Shown: positions 15,543 to 23,491 of the stretch, in pieces
Numbering within the stretch: position 1 is the stretch's first letter
How the letters are laid out: each line of letters opens with the position of its first letter
Assembly (NCBI GenBank): GCA_033283165.1
Contig: JAWMQL010000014.1
Span: 1 to 23,578, forward strand
Direction: 5' to 3'
Length of the DNA: 23,578 nt
Source: JAWMQL01 sp033283165
GTDB lineage: Bacteria > Pseudomonadota > Gammaproteobacteria > Pseudomonadales > Halieaceae
The notes under the pieces: generated by a model
Database searches by the model: none
What the model was told of the DNA's origin: nothing
Seen by the model: the letters and a program-made list of their open reading frames with translations, nothing else
Made by a program: the position numbers and the translations under genes

Positions 15543-17120
15543 TCAGTAGTAATAAAACGTGCTGAACTGCAGGCGCGACGCATCGCCGTCTTCACCTGAA
15601 ACGATTTTCTTTTCTCCCCACATGTACTCCACACCTACCCGAAACCGCGGGTCAAAGTCGTAGATGAGGTTGGCATGGGCCGCCCAGGCTTCTGCCATTT
15701 CATCCGGCTGGAACAGCTCGGGAATCTCTTCGAGCTTGGTGTATGCATAGTGGAGATTGGTAGAGAATTTGCCGGGAAGATTCAGGTGCAGACCGATATT
15801 GGCGTTCCAGCCCTCGGCCAGGTCCAGATTCCCGTCCTCGTCCAGGGCGGCATTGGGTGTGCCGTCATTGGCGAACGCAATGATGTCCGCCACCGTGCCA
15901 TGGGTGTACCCGGCATTGAAGCCGAGAAAGTGTTGGTTGTCCGGGTCGAGGTAGATCCTGGAGCCCAGCACCGCAGTCCAGCCCAGCTCCGACTCGTCAT
16001 CGAGGCCGCCCGTGCCGTCGAAGCGCACTTCATTGATCGCGCCGCCGACACTGACTACACCGTGGTCCCAGGGGTAGCTCAGCCCCCCTGAGAGGCGTGG
16101 CGCATTGGCGCGGGCCAGGCCGCGGCCTTCGAGCGTATCCGGCGTCACTATCCGCGTATCGTCATAGGCTTCAAGCCCAATCGCCCAGTCCAGCGCGCCG
16201 AAGATCTTGTCGCCGTCCCACTTGATCTGCTCGGAGCGACCGCCGAGTATCGCGTCGCCAGCGGCAAAGTCCATGATCAGGGGCAGGGCGCGCAGTTCCG
16301 TGATGATGCTCCAGGTGCGCCCCGCCAGGAGTTGGCCGAACTGCATGTAGGCGTGGCGCAGGCGGAAGTTTGTGCTGTCCGTGCCGTCGTAGAAATCAAA
16401 TTCCAGGAAGAACTTGTCGATCTGGTAGGGGGAGTTCATATTCCGGATTTCCAGGTTCGTACGGCTCTCCCTGATATGCAGCTTGCTGTAGCTGCCGCCC
16501 TGGGGCGAGCCGTTGACCGGAATCGCTCCCAGCAGAAACTGGTACGGATCACCCACGCCGTCAAAATCGAAGATCAGGTCGGCCTTGGCGTAGCCACCGA
16601 TGGAAAACCGGTAGTCCGAACCGAACAGCGGCACGGATTTCCTGAATTCGGGGTCGTTGAGCTGTTCACCGCGACCAAGGCCGGCGATTGGCATGCTGGC
16701 GAGTATCGCTTCAGTATTGGGTTCCGTAATTTCGGCGATATCACTACGGTGCTCTACACCCGGGTCAGTGCTGTCTGCAGCCGTACCCTGGGTCGTATCG
16801 TCGACGCTGACGATCTGGCTTTGCAGTTCAGCCTGCCGGGCCGCATCCCTGGAGCGCAGTACATCCAGTTCTTTCTGCATCTGCTCCATCTTGACCTGCA
16901 TGGCCTGCATCTTCTGCATTTCCGCCTGCATGGCCTGTAATTGGGCTTGCATCTCCTCCAGGGTCATGGTCTGGCTATTGGCGGGTTGTGCGAGTGTTGT
17001 CAGCAAGGCCAGTACCGCGGGAGTCAACTTCAGTATCGCGATGCCTGCGCGCGTTGAAGTGCCGCAGACATATAATGAATCGCTCTTGTCGGAGTCATGC
17101 CTAATGCCATTTGCTGTCAT
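15543..17120 (-). CDS. DcaP-like outer-membrane porin
   Basis: A 525-residue porin-type protein. The signal peptide core lies at about residues 25-47 with a cut after PANS or NSQ. A Met- and Gln-rich coiled coil follows at about 51-100 (repeats of QAMQAEMQKMQAM type), then a beta-barrel from about 145 to a C-terminus ending in three Tyr. The first barrel segment (GSDYRFSIGGYAKADLIFDF and the ESRTNLEIRN block) is typical of DcaP proteins. Acinetobacter DcaP is a trimer that takes in dicarboxylic acids and sulbactam, using its N-terminal coil to form a stalk. The start at 17120 is uncertain because no good ribosome site precedes it and the first 23 residues look unlike a signal peptide. It is the first gene of the run and would supply substrate to the exported hydrolases. 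Confidence 0.88.
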   Translation of the reverse strand: MTANGIRHDSDKSDSLYVCGTSTRAGIAILKLTPAVLALLTTLAQPANSQTMTLEEMQAQLQAMQAEMQKMQAMQVKMEQMQKELDVLRSRDAARQAELQSQIVSVDDTTQGTAADSTDPGVEHRSDIAEITEPNTEAILASMPIAGLGRGEQLNDPEFRKSVPLFGSDYRFSIGGYAKADLIFDFDGVGDPYQFLLGAIPVNGSPQGGSYSKLHIRESRTNLEIRNMNSPYQIDKFFLEFDFYDGTDSTNFRLRHAYMQFGQLLAGRTWSIITELRALPLIMDFAAGDAILGGRSEQIKWDGDKIFGALDWAIGLEAYDDTRIVTPDTLEGRGLARANAPRLSGGLSYPWDHGVVSVGGAINEVRFDGTGGLDDESELGWTAVLGSRIYLDPDNQHFLGFNAGYTHGTVADIIAFANDGTPNAALDEDGNLDLAEGWNANIGLHLNLPGKFSTNLHYAYTKLEEIPELFQPDEMAEAWAAHANLIYDFDPRFRVGVEYMWGEKKIVSGEDGDASRLQFSTFYYY

Positions 17121-17602
17121 GGAATCTACCAGCCCCTTAGTGTTGAGGGTTTTGGCGCGACTGCTTTCACAGCCTCAGGATTGAATGTGTCGAGCGAACT
17201 TCCGCGTACTGCGACATCGGAGCTAATTTCGACTAGTAAAATAGGGCTTTGCCATGCAAATCAGGCCGCTCGCAGGTAACCCCGACCTTGCCAGTTTGAT
17301 TGAGGCGAACCAATATTGCATAACCCGCGGTGCTGTTTTGATCATAGAACTGCCAGATGACACGTCAATGACATTTGATATGCAGATCTTCCCATATGCC
17401 AAGGCTATTCAAGATTGCGACCTGCCAGTCGACAGAAAGCTAGTTAGAACCAGCGATAGCGGGCAGAAATAACGATTGAACACGGTGTTGGCAATGCTAC
17501 GCGGTGCCGCAAGTCGACAGTAATTCAGCAATAAAGATGCCCTTCAAAGGAATGACGGTATTCAGGAACCAGGCGTCTCAGTCGGGCTCCGCTCGAAGGG
17601 GA
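17121..17602. promoter_or_regulatory. Gene-free leader before the hydrolase cluster
   Basis: A stretch of 482 bp between the AraC-type gene and the porin gene, both on the minus strand. It is the only large gap in the cluster and the natural place for the cluster promoter and the regulator's binding site. I do not see a convincing -35/-10 pair or operator repeat by eye. A plus-strand open frame of 72 codons (17254-17472) lies here but has no recognisable ribosome site or family, and I do not call it. No clear terminator follows the AraC gene, so read-through is possible. Confidence 0.35.
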
Positions 17603-18592
17603 CTATAGGTGTTGCTTACTGGTCAGCGTGGTTGAGGGAGACTCTCCGAAAAAGTGTCGATACTCGAGCGAAAACCGACCGAATTCGGTGAAGCCATTTG
17701 TGAGAGCGGCGTGCCTGATGGCGCCGCGATAAGGAGTTGAATTGAGGAGCATCCTTCGTGCGCTTGTGAGCCGGCGTTTATGGAAATACGCTAACGGGGA
17801 CTCCCCGCAAACTGAATCAAAGGCGCGGTAAAGGGTAGATTTACTTACGCGTGTCGCGGCACAGAGGTCCGCCAACGAGATCTGGCCGTTGGGCGACTCA
17901 AAGAATTGCTCCTCTGCCTGCCGCACGATATGTTCGGGATGGAGCGCCCGACCTGACTGCTGCCGTCCGTTCCATGGGGAGAGTAGCACCTCAACGAGCA
18001 TGCCAAAGATCGCCTCACTTGGGTCCGCCACGCCTGCACCCGATCCAGACCCAATCGCACCGCGCACAAACCGGTTCATGCCGGTTCGGAATCGGTTGGC
18101 GATCTCCGGCGAGAGTTCGAGAACGTTGCCCTCGAAAAAAATATCCTCTGGATAAACTCCGTTGAGTGCTGCGATCGTCCGGATCATATCCTTCCGGCGA
18201 ACACAGATGCCCATTGTCCACCGAGATCCTCCGGTGGCATAGAAACCATTTTGGGTGCCCTGTAAATATATTGCAGATCGATGGGCTTGCTCACCGTTTA
18301 TCCGGCAGGGTTCTGCCCCCTCCCACCACATGAAGCCCAGGTATTCAGGCTTCAAGATGACAACACCCACTGAGGCCGAGTGGTGTTGTGCTCCGAGAAT
18401 GGCGATATTACTCGATGCAAAAATCGTGAGGTTGGTTAGCGCGGGTCCCGGCCGGAGTTGCGTTGCTGTAACCTCCGAGACAGGCAGCATAGGCTGTGCC
18501 GCTCCTTGATAGTCGGTGACCGTTTCCTGGTATAGCGACGAAACCCTCCCATTGGATGGATTCATAGACCTATCTACCACAGGCTTGTTCAT
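17603..18592 (-). CDS. AraC-family transcriptional regulator
   Basis: A 329-residue regulator. The C-terminal domain holds two helix-turn-helix units: residues 239-258 (ISLADLCAATRVSKSTLYRAF) and 290-310, followed by the family's closing element FGRFSLEYRHFFGESPS. The N-terminal 215 residues form a sensor domain of a type seen in AraC regulators that have no recognised ligand fold; it carries Trp and Tyr residues suited to a small hydrophobic ligand. No strong ribosome site stands before the ATG. Its place directly upstream of the porin and hydrolase genes suggests it switches them on when their substrate or product is present. That link is by position only; no binding site was identified. 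Confidence 0.87.
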   Translation of the reverse strand: MNKPVVDRSMNPSNGRVSSLYQETVTDYQGAAQPMLPVSEVTATQLRPGPALTNLTIFASSNIAILGAQHHSASVGVVILKPEYLGFMWWEGAEPCRINGEQAHRSAIYLQGTQNGFYATGGSRWTMGICVRRKDMIRTIAALNGVYPEDIFFEGNVLELSPEIANRFRTGMNRFVRGAIGSGSGAGVADPSEAIFGMLVEVLLSPWNGRQQSGRALHPEHIVRQAEEQFFESPNGQISLADLCAATRVSKSTLYRAFDSVCGESPLAYFHKRRLTSARRMLLNSTPYRGAIRHAALTNGFTEFGRFSLEYRHFFGESPSTTLTSKQHL

Positions 18593-18728
18593 ACAGAAGA
18601 AAGTAGCTCAATATCTCGAGGAAGAAAAGCGCGTCGGTCCGTGAGGCGCCAGTTGATGCCGCACGTTGTTCTAAACCATGGAAGTCATGACCGCAGTCGT
18701 GCTATTGAGGTCTGGGCTCGGCTCGACG

Positions 18729-19079
18729 TTAGATGTCTTCATAATCGGTATCCAACAACGGGTCATCCACAAGATCGATAATAATCCCGTGCACCTCCAC
18801 CTGGCACCAGGCTTTGAACAACTCCAGCGTCCTGTCCTGAGGCCATAGCGTTTCATCCACATACCACTGTTCCAGTACCTCTTCGAAAAGGTACAGGTAA
18901 CACTGCTCCAGCCAGCCTTCCAGATCTTCGCAGGCGAAGTCGTGAATCAGAAATACAGGGCAGTCCTCGTTGGCGTATTCAAGAGTTATGTGGTTGCTAT
19001 CAGGGTAGGGGTCGGCCTCGTTGATCCAGTCCACGAAGGGTTGCTTCAGTCTGACGATGAGAAGGTCGCGGTTCAGCAT
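18729..19079 (-). CDS. Small conserved acidic hypothetical protein
   Basis: A 116-residue strongly acidic protein rich in Trp, Tyr, Leu and Glu (pattern LEQCYLYLFEEVLEQW). It has no signal peptide or membrane segment, so it should be cytosolic. I recognise it as resembling short uncharacterised proteins widespread in gammaproteobacteria, beginning MLNRDxLIVRLKQPFVDWIN, but no function is known to me. A GGAGG site stands 13 bases before the ATG, a rather long spacing. It lies 136 bp downstream of the AraC gene's start region and is on the same strand, but it is probably an independent, older gene not tied to the hydrolases. Confidence 0.75.
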   Translation of the reverse strand: MLNRDLLIVRLKQPFVDWINEADPYPDSNHITLEYANEDCPVFLIHDFACEDLEGWLEQCYLYLFEEVLEQWYVDETLWPQDRTLELFKAWCQVEVHGIIIDLVDDPLLDTDYEDI

Positions 19080-19747
19080 GGCTGGGATACAGCCTCCGGG
19101 GCAACGCTTGGGATAAGGCTACGATACTACAACGATTTGAAGGAAATATAGGCGGATACATCAAAGCCATTACCGATCAACCCCCCCGACTATAGGTCGG
19201 CCAGGTGTAACCCATCTCCCCCGGAATAATCGGGAGGTGGATGCTATAGAAAACCTATAAAAATCAATAAGTTTGGTGGGCCCAGAAGGACTTGAACGGC
19301 AGCGGCCGACCGTCTTCGACCTGCCGATTATGAGTAGAAAGGTAGATTTGTTTTATAAAGCGTAAGCCGAAGAAACGTAACGGGTTTTACTGTCGATACT
19401 GTTGCTATCGACCGAAACCGAAACTATGCCGAACCTGGTTGGGGTCAGTTTCCGAACCGGGAGGCACTAAGCGGAAGAAATCTAAGGGCCTTTCCAAACC
19501 GAACTCCGAACCTGTTCCGAACCTGGATTGGCGCTGTCTGCATTTTCCAGGAAAGCGGTCGTTGGCCGGACTGTACTGGAAGCTTCTGCTTCCACCTCAT
19601 AGCGGTTCATTATCAGGCACCACGATTAAGACTGAGTGGGAGGCTGGCTTAGGAACCAGAAGCTCGGTAATGCATATGTTGGAGATTATCCAATTTGTAA
19701 ACTAATCTAGGGCGCTATGGCGGGAAAAATATCAAGGTGGAAACTCA
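19080..19747. other. Gene-free stretch with hairpins, tRNA scar and CCGAACC repeats
   Basis: This 668-bp stretch holds no convincing gene. It contains a small perfect hairpin at 19186-19200 (CCGAC stem), an imperfect GC-rich hairpin at about 19212-19242, the tRNA remnant at 19274-19334, and five CCGAAC(C/T) heptamers between 19429 and 19523. The 88-codon plus-strand frame at 19439-19705 is Ser-, Pro- and Lys-rich, lacks a ribosome site and is not called. The layout fits degraded mobile-element DNA. Confidence 0.5.
19274..19334 (-). pseudogene. Rearranged 3' remnant of a CAU-anticodon tRNA gene
   Basis: Read on the minus strand, the segment begins with an anticodon loop and stem (CTCATAA then TCGGCAGGTCGAAG), is broken by 16 extra bases, and resumes with GTTCAAGTCCTTC, TGGGCCC and ACCA, that is the T-arm, the 3' acceptor strand and CCA end. 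This matches the layout of gammaproteobacterial tRNAs with anticodon CAU (Ile2 or elongator Met) whose acceptor begins GGGCCCA. The D-arm and 5' acceptor strand are missing and the insert destroys the T-stem, so it cannot fold. Such 3' pieces are left when elements integrate into tRNA genes, so it is probably an att scar. Confidence 0.6.
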
Positions 19748-21688
19748 GTGCGAAATGTTGAAATTAAATCAGTCATCTCGTTTGTATTTCTGATTGTTGC
19801 ATTACCTAGCTTTGGTGATGCCCATGCCCCGGGCAAGTCTGAATCCCAATCGACCTATTCGCCCTATGCCAATCGCGACTATCCAACGCAGGTCTTTTTT
19901 GGCGACACCCACGTACACACCGGGCTAAGTGCTGATGCCGGTGGCGCAGGCACTACACTCATGCCTCGCGATGCCTATCGTTTCGCCAAAGGTGAACAGG
20001 TGACATCGAATATGGGGCTGCCCTTCAAGTTGATGAGGCCATTCGACTTTTACATGATCACAGATCATACCGATGCCATGGGGGCGATCACTGACATCAT
20101 TGAGGGCGCCCCGGAGATCATGAAGTCAGAATCTGGCAGGAAATACCATGAGGACTTCAATGCCGGTGGCAACACCGCGGCAGATGCCATGTGGCGACTG
20201 ATCGGGGAGTTTGGCCAGGGACAATTGGACCCCGCCTTGAATTACCAGCCGGGCCATCCTGCCTTCGAGCGCACCTGGCATCAGATCGTCGATGCTGCTG
20301 AAGAGTTCAATGATCCCGGGAATTTCACTACCTTTATCGCATTCGAGTGGACTTCACTGGAACAGGGCAATAATTTACACCGCAATGTCATATTCAGGGA
20401 TGATGCAGACAAGGCCAGACAGGTGGTTCCCTATACCACCACGCCACCGCAGGGTTCTAACGACCCGCGCAAGCTCTGGGAGTGGCTGCAGAAATACGAG
20501 GACGATACCGGCGGCAATGTGATCGCCATTCCTCACAACGGAAACCTGTCTTCCGGGATGATGTTCTCATTGGCAGATGACTTTGCCCCAGGTGAGCCGC
20601 CACTGGATAGCGCTTACGCTGAGATTCGAGCCAAATGGGAACGGCTCTATGAGGTCACTCAACCCAAGGGTGACAGCGAGGCACACCCCACGTTAAGCCC
20701 GGAAGACGAGTTCGCCGATTATGAGACCTGGGACTGGGGCAATCTCGACCTGTCTGTAGCCAAGACCGATGACATGTTGCCCGGTGAGTATGCACGTGGT
20801 GGCCTGAAGCGTGGGCTGGCCCTGCAAAAGTCGCTGGGCGCCAATCCGTTCAAGTTTGGTATGGCGGCAGGCACAGATATTCACACAGCGATGAGCGCAA
20901 TCGAGGAAGACAACTTTATCGGCAAGTACGCCTCATACGAGCCGACCGCGGAAATCGGCCCGCACCGCGCCAGCCATGTAGCCGACAAGAATGAAGAACT
21001 GGGCATCAGTTATAAAGGGTGGCGCTACAACGCGGCGGGAGTGACAGCGGTCTGGGCCGAAAGCAATACGCGCACTGCCATCTTCGATGCAATGGAGAGA
21101 CGGGAGACCTACGCGACAACTGGGCCGAGGATGAGGGTACGCCTGTTCGGTGGCTGGGATTTCACCGAGGACGATTTGCGCCACCGCCAGTTGGCTGAAA
21201 TCGGCTATAGCCTTGGTGTTCCCATGGGCAGCGACTTGAAGGCGGCACCGGCCAATGCCAAGTCCCCAACCTTCCTGGTCTACTCCCTTCGGGATCCCAT
21301 GGGCGCCAATCTTGATCGCATCCAGATCGTCAAGGGCTGGCTGGATGCGAAGAGCGGCGAGACTAAGGAGCGAGTATATGATGTGGCTTGGTCGGGTGAC
21401 CGGGAGCCTGGTAAGAACGGCAAGTTGCCTCCCGTGGGTGATACCGTCGACCTCACTGTTCCCAGCTGGACCAATTCGATCGGCGCTCCGGAGTTGGGAG
21501 CGGTCTGGACCGACCCTGATTTCGATGCGAGTGAAAACGCTTTCTATTACGCTCGCGTCCTCGAGATCCCGACCCCCCGGTGGACAGCCTACGACGCTGT
21601 CAGGTTCGGTATAAAACACGACCCTGAGGTCGTCTTGAAGGGGCAGGAGCGCGCGTATACTTCCCCTATTTGGTACGCGCCAAAATAG
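19748..21688 (+). CDS. Exported DUF3604 metalloprotein
   Basis: A 646-residue protein of the DUF3604 family, which belongs to the PHP-like metal-dependent phosphoesterase group; no activity is established. The GTG start at 19748 is preceded by an AAGGTGG site. The signal peptide runs to about residue 26 (GDAHA). Metal-type motifs: FGDTHVHTG with H55 and H57, ITDHTDAMG with D106 and H107, FIAFEWTS, AIPHNGN, and GTDIHTAMSA near residues 378-387. The length is near the family norm of about 600-650 residues. It is the only long plus-strand gene here and is flanked by the tRNA scar on one side and a dispersed repeat on the other, so it appears to be a separate unit from the hydrolase cluster. Expected location is periplasm or cell surface. 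Confidence 0.9.
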   Translation: MRNVEIKSVISFVFLIVALPSFGDAHAPGKSESQSTYSPYANRDYPTQVFFGDTHVHTGLSADAGGAGTTLMPRDAYRFAKGEQVTSNMGLPFKLMRPFDFYMITDHTDAMGAITDIIEGAPEIMKSESGRKYHEDFNAGGNTAADAMWRLIGEFGQGQLDPALNYQPGHPAFERTWHQIVDAAEEFNDPGNFTTFIAFEWTSLEQGNNLHRNVIFRDDADKARQVVPYTTTPPQGSNDPRKLWEWLQKYEDDTGGNVIAIPHNGNLSSGMMFSLADDFAPGEPPLDSAYAEIRAKWERLYEVTQPKGDSEAHPTLSPEDEFADYETWDWGNLDLSVAKTDDMLPGEYARGGLKRGLALQKSLGANPFKFGMAAGTDIHTAMSAIEEDNFIGKYASYEPTAEIGPHRASHVADKNEELGISYKGWRYNAAGVTAVWAESNTRTAIFDAMERRETYATTGPRMRVRLFGGWDFTEDDLRHRQLAEIGYSLGVPMGSDLKAAPANAKSPTFLVYSLRDPMGANLDRIQIVKGWLDAKSGETKERVYDVAWSGDREPGKNGKLPPVGDTVDLTVPSWTNSIGAPELGAVWTDPDFDASENAFYYARVLEIPTPRWTAYDAVRFGIKHDPEVVLKGQERAYTSPIWYAPK

Positions 21689-21708
21689 TGTAGGGCTAAG
21701 TTTGGTAA

Positions 21709-21730
21709 TAGGCGATAACGGCCCCTGGCC
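21709..21730 (+). repeat. Short intergenic repeat module, right copy
   Basis: It matches 183-204 at 19 of 22 positions. Here it lies just upstream of the long repeat, and the sequence after it (AACGGC and GCCGTT, about 16 bases apart) can form a small hairpin. Confidence 0.5.
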
Positions 21731-21753
21731 CGGTCCGATTAGCCGTTGGCACT

Positions 21754-22044
21754 GACGGCCGCTTCCAAGACCAAAGCAGGCGCTCCACACCTCACTGACC
21801 GGAATACTTTGCTGCAAACAACCCGGCGCACCCGACGTACCCGTCGCAAGTCCATTAGCCGCGAGGCCTTCTGAACCCTGAAAAGTCGTCGGGTGCGACG
21901 GGTGAGACGGGTTGTTGTGGTGTTTCTGGTAGAGTGGCGGTGGGCCTCTTAGGAGATCACCGAAATTTTCACGGGCAGAGTAGCCGGCATTTTATTGGCG
22001 AAAGGGGGATGAGGAGGTAGTTGTTGGCGGTATACGCGTCTCAC
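21754..22044 (+). repeat. Dispersed repeat, right copy, with internal palindrome
   Basis: About 291 bp align in the same direction with 915-1190. The internal palindrome is better kept here: an arm at 21816-21848 pairs with 21885-21917, each arm made of three CCCG(A/T)CG-like units and flanked by AACAAC/GTTGTT. The conserved tail block lies at about 21950-21983. This copy is about 15 bases longer, mainly around the right arm. No transposase is inside. Confidence 0.7.
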
Positions 22045-22135
22045 TAGATGTAATCGACTTATTCCCTCAAGTATTTCACGGCTTGGAAATTCAACATCCA
22101 GCATGGCTCGAATTTTAGAGATGAGAACAAGATGC

Positions 22136-22167
22136 GAAAAAAAGAAAAGGGCCCGCATCGGGCCCTT
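22136..22167 (-). terminator. Rho-independent terminator for the coiled-coil gene
   Basis: A perfect 9-bp stem (AAGGGCCCG, loop of three, CGGGCCCTT) at 22147-22167. On the minus strand it is followed by a T-rich run at 22146-22136. It lies about 155 bp after the stop of the coiled-coil gene at 22325 and points in the right direction to end its transcript. Confidence 0.88.
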
Positions 22168-22324
22168 GAGTGACAGATTAAACAGTCTCGTGCTCGCCAT
22201 TTATCTATTTCTGGCGCCACACTCACTGGGCGCCGCTAACTACCACGTCTTTCGTTGCTTCGCTGGCGCTATAACCGCTAGAGTCAGACTACTCATGCGG
22301 TCCGTGGTGGCAGGGGCTACTAAC

Positions 22325-23326
22325 TTATTGGGCCTTCAAGCACACCGCCCAACCTCTGACCATAAGTGTTGAATTGCCGCTGGATGGATTGCGAATTACC
22401 AGTCTCCACCCTTGCTGATCGGATTCCACGCTCGGTTGGGAAGCAATTATTTGAGGAATTGGTACTTTGTTGCCAAAAAACTTATCTACGCCATGGCCGC
22501 CACCAGAAACTTTAAAGTCTTGAGGGCAGGTTAAGACGATCTCTTCCAGGTCATAATAAAAAGTAGTCTCAGTTCCGTAGGCAAGGCAACCTAAGGGAGT
22601 CTCGACTGTGCAAACAACAGATTCTGTAACAGTGTTTTCAAGCCATACACGGTCACTAACAAAATAATTGTCAATAACTCCTGAGGCGTTTATTGTGGCG
22701 CAAAGCAAGGAACCATCGTCACTAATCGTAGAGATACTGGTACCTTCGGGACACGAGCCATCGATATCGTCCTGTTTTGCCGATGCTAGAGTATCGACCT
22801 CATCCTCCAGACGATCGATCAGTAAGTTATTATCGCTGATATCTGAGATTACGCTGATCAGACCGTCGTCGAGACTTGCAAGGTCAGCCAGGATCGCCGT
22901 TTTTTCGGCTTCGAGCGCCTCTATTCTGGCATCATTAGCATCGGTAATTTTCATCAACTCTATGATATCCAGATTGACCTGGGACAACGCCGAAAATAAT
23001 ACCTGAACATCACCACCTTGCTCCTCGATGTCTGCGACTGCCTGCGCAAGAGTCGCTTCCAAGTTATCGCCAATGACTTTCAATGCATCGATTTCTTCGC
23101 CGAGTGCATCAATCTGTCCCTGCAAATCGAGTTGCATGCCGGATACCTTTGCCAGGATTGATTCATATTCCCTCTCCAGGGACGATACGTCTGCCTGCAC
23201 CTCGATAATTTGCCCCTGGATTTCGATGAATGGCTTCCCGTTTGGCAATCCGCTTTCTGCCATCGCGATGGGTAGATAAAGTGCACCCAAGAACATAAAT
23301 AGGTAAGCTGACTTTCCTTCTTTCAT
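22325..23326 (-). CDS. Exported coiled-coil protein with Cys-rich C-terminal domain
   Basis: A 333-residue protein I cannot place in a named family. A signal peptide ends at residue 23 (PIAMA). Residues about 33-185 are almost continuous heptad-type helix, rich in Leu, Ile, Asp and Glu with few breaks, suggesting a long trimeric or dimeric rod. The C-terminal 147 residues contain six Cys (192, 209, 239, 247, 267, 329) and a start CPEGTSIS-SDDGSLLC, similar to short collar-like segments seen after coiled coils in secreted proteins of aquatic bacteria. Three disulphides are possible. An AGGA site stands 11 bases before the ATG. It has its own terminator, so it is probably a single-gene unit. 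Role is unknown; a surface or extracellular stalk-and-head protein is a guess. Confidence 0.78.
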   Translation of the reverse strand: MKEGKSAYLFMFLGALYLPIAMAESGLPNGKPFIEIQGQIIEVQADVSSLEREYESILAKVSGMQLDLQGQIDALGEEIDALKVIGDNLEATLAQAVADIEEQGGDVQVLFSALSQVNLDIIELMKITDANDARIEALEAEKTAILADLASLDDGLISVISDISDNNLLIDRLEDEVDTLASAKQDDIDGSCPEGTSISTISDDGSLLCATINASGVIDNYFVSDRVWLENTVTESVVCTVETPLGCLAYGTETTFYYDLEEIVLTCPQDFKVSGGGHGVDKFFGNKVPIPQIIASQPSVESDQQGWRLVIRNPSSGNSTLMVRGWAVCLKAQ

Positions 23327-23451
23327 TTAGAATAATTCCTATGTCTTATTAGATCGGGGAATAAGGTTTGCTGAATTGCGTTTGGTCTAGTTTCTATAGT
23401 TAGTTATAACTAGCTGCCAGTTTAACTCTTGGTGGACTTAATGCAAGCAAC

Positions 23452-23491
23452 GGTACTGCCAAGTTAACTGCTCCTGGGAGACAATCTCAGG
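23452..23491 (+). mobile_element. Probable left end of an IS6-family element
   Basis: The 40 bases before the transposase start begin GGTACTG, similar to the GG(C/T)ACTG start of IS6-family terminal repeats, and the distance to the ATG is what these elements have. The right end lies outside the window, so the inverted repeat cannot be confirmed. Confidence 0.4.

Larger units (their letters stand above)
21689..22324. other. Gene-free stretch with repeat modules and terminator
   Basis: A stretch of 636 bp between the DUF3604 gene and the coiled-coil gene. It holds the short module (21709-21730), the long dispersed repeat (21754-22044) and a terminator (22136-22167). A minus-strand 83-codon frame at 21949-22200 overlaps the repeat's tail and the terminator and is not called as a gene. 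No terminator for the plus-strand DUF3604 gene is obvious. Confidence 0.6.

Noticed and set aside
17254..17472. 72-codon plus-strand open frame in the cluster leader
   Set aside because: No ribosome site, no family, and it lies in the only large gap where regulatory DNA is expected. It is possible but not supported.
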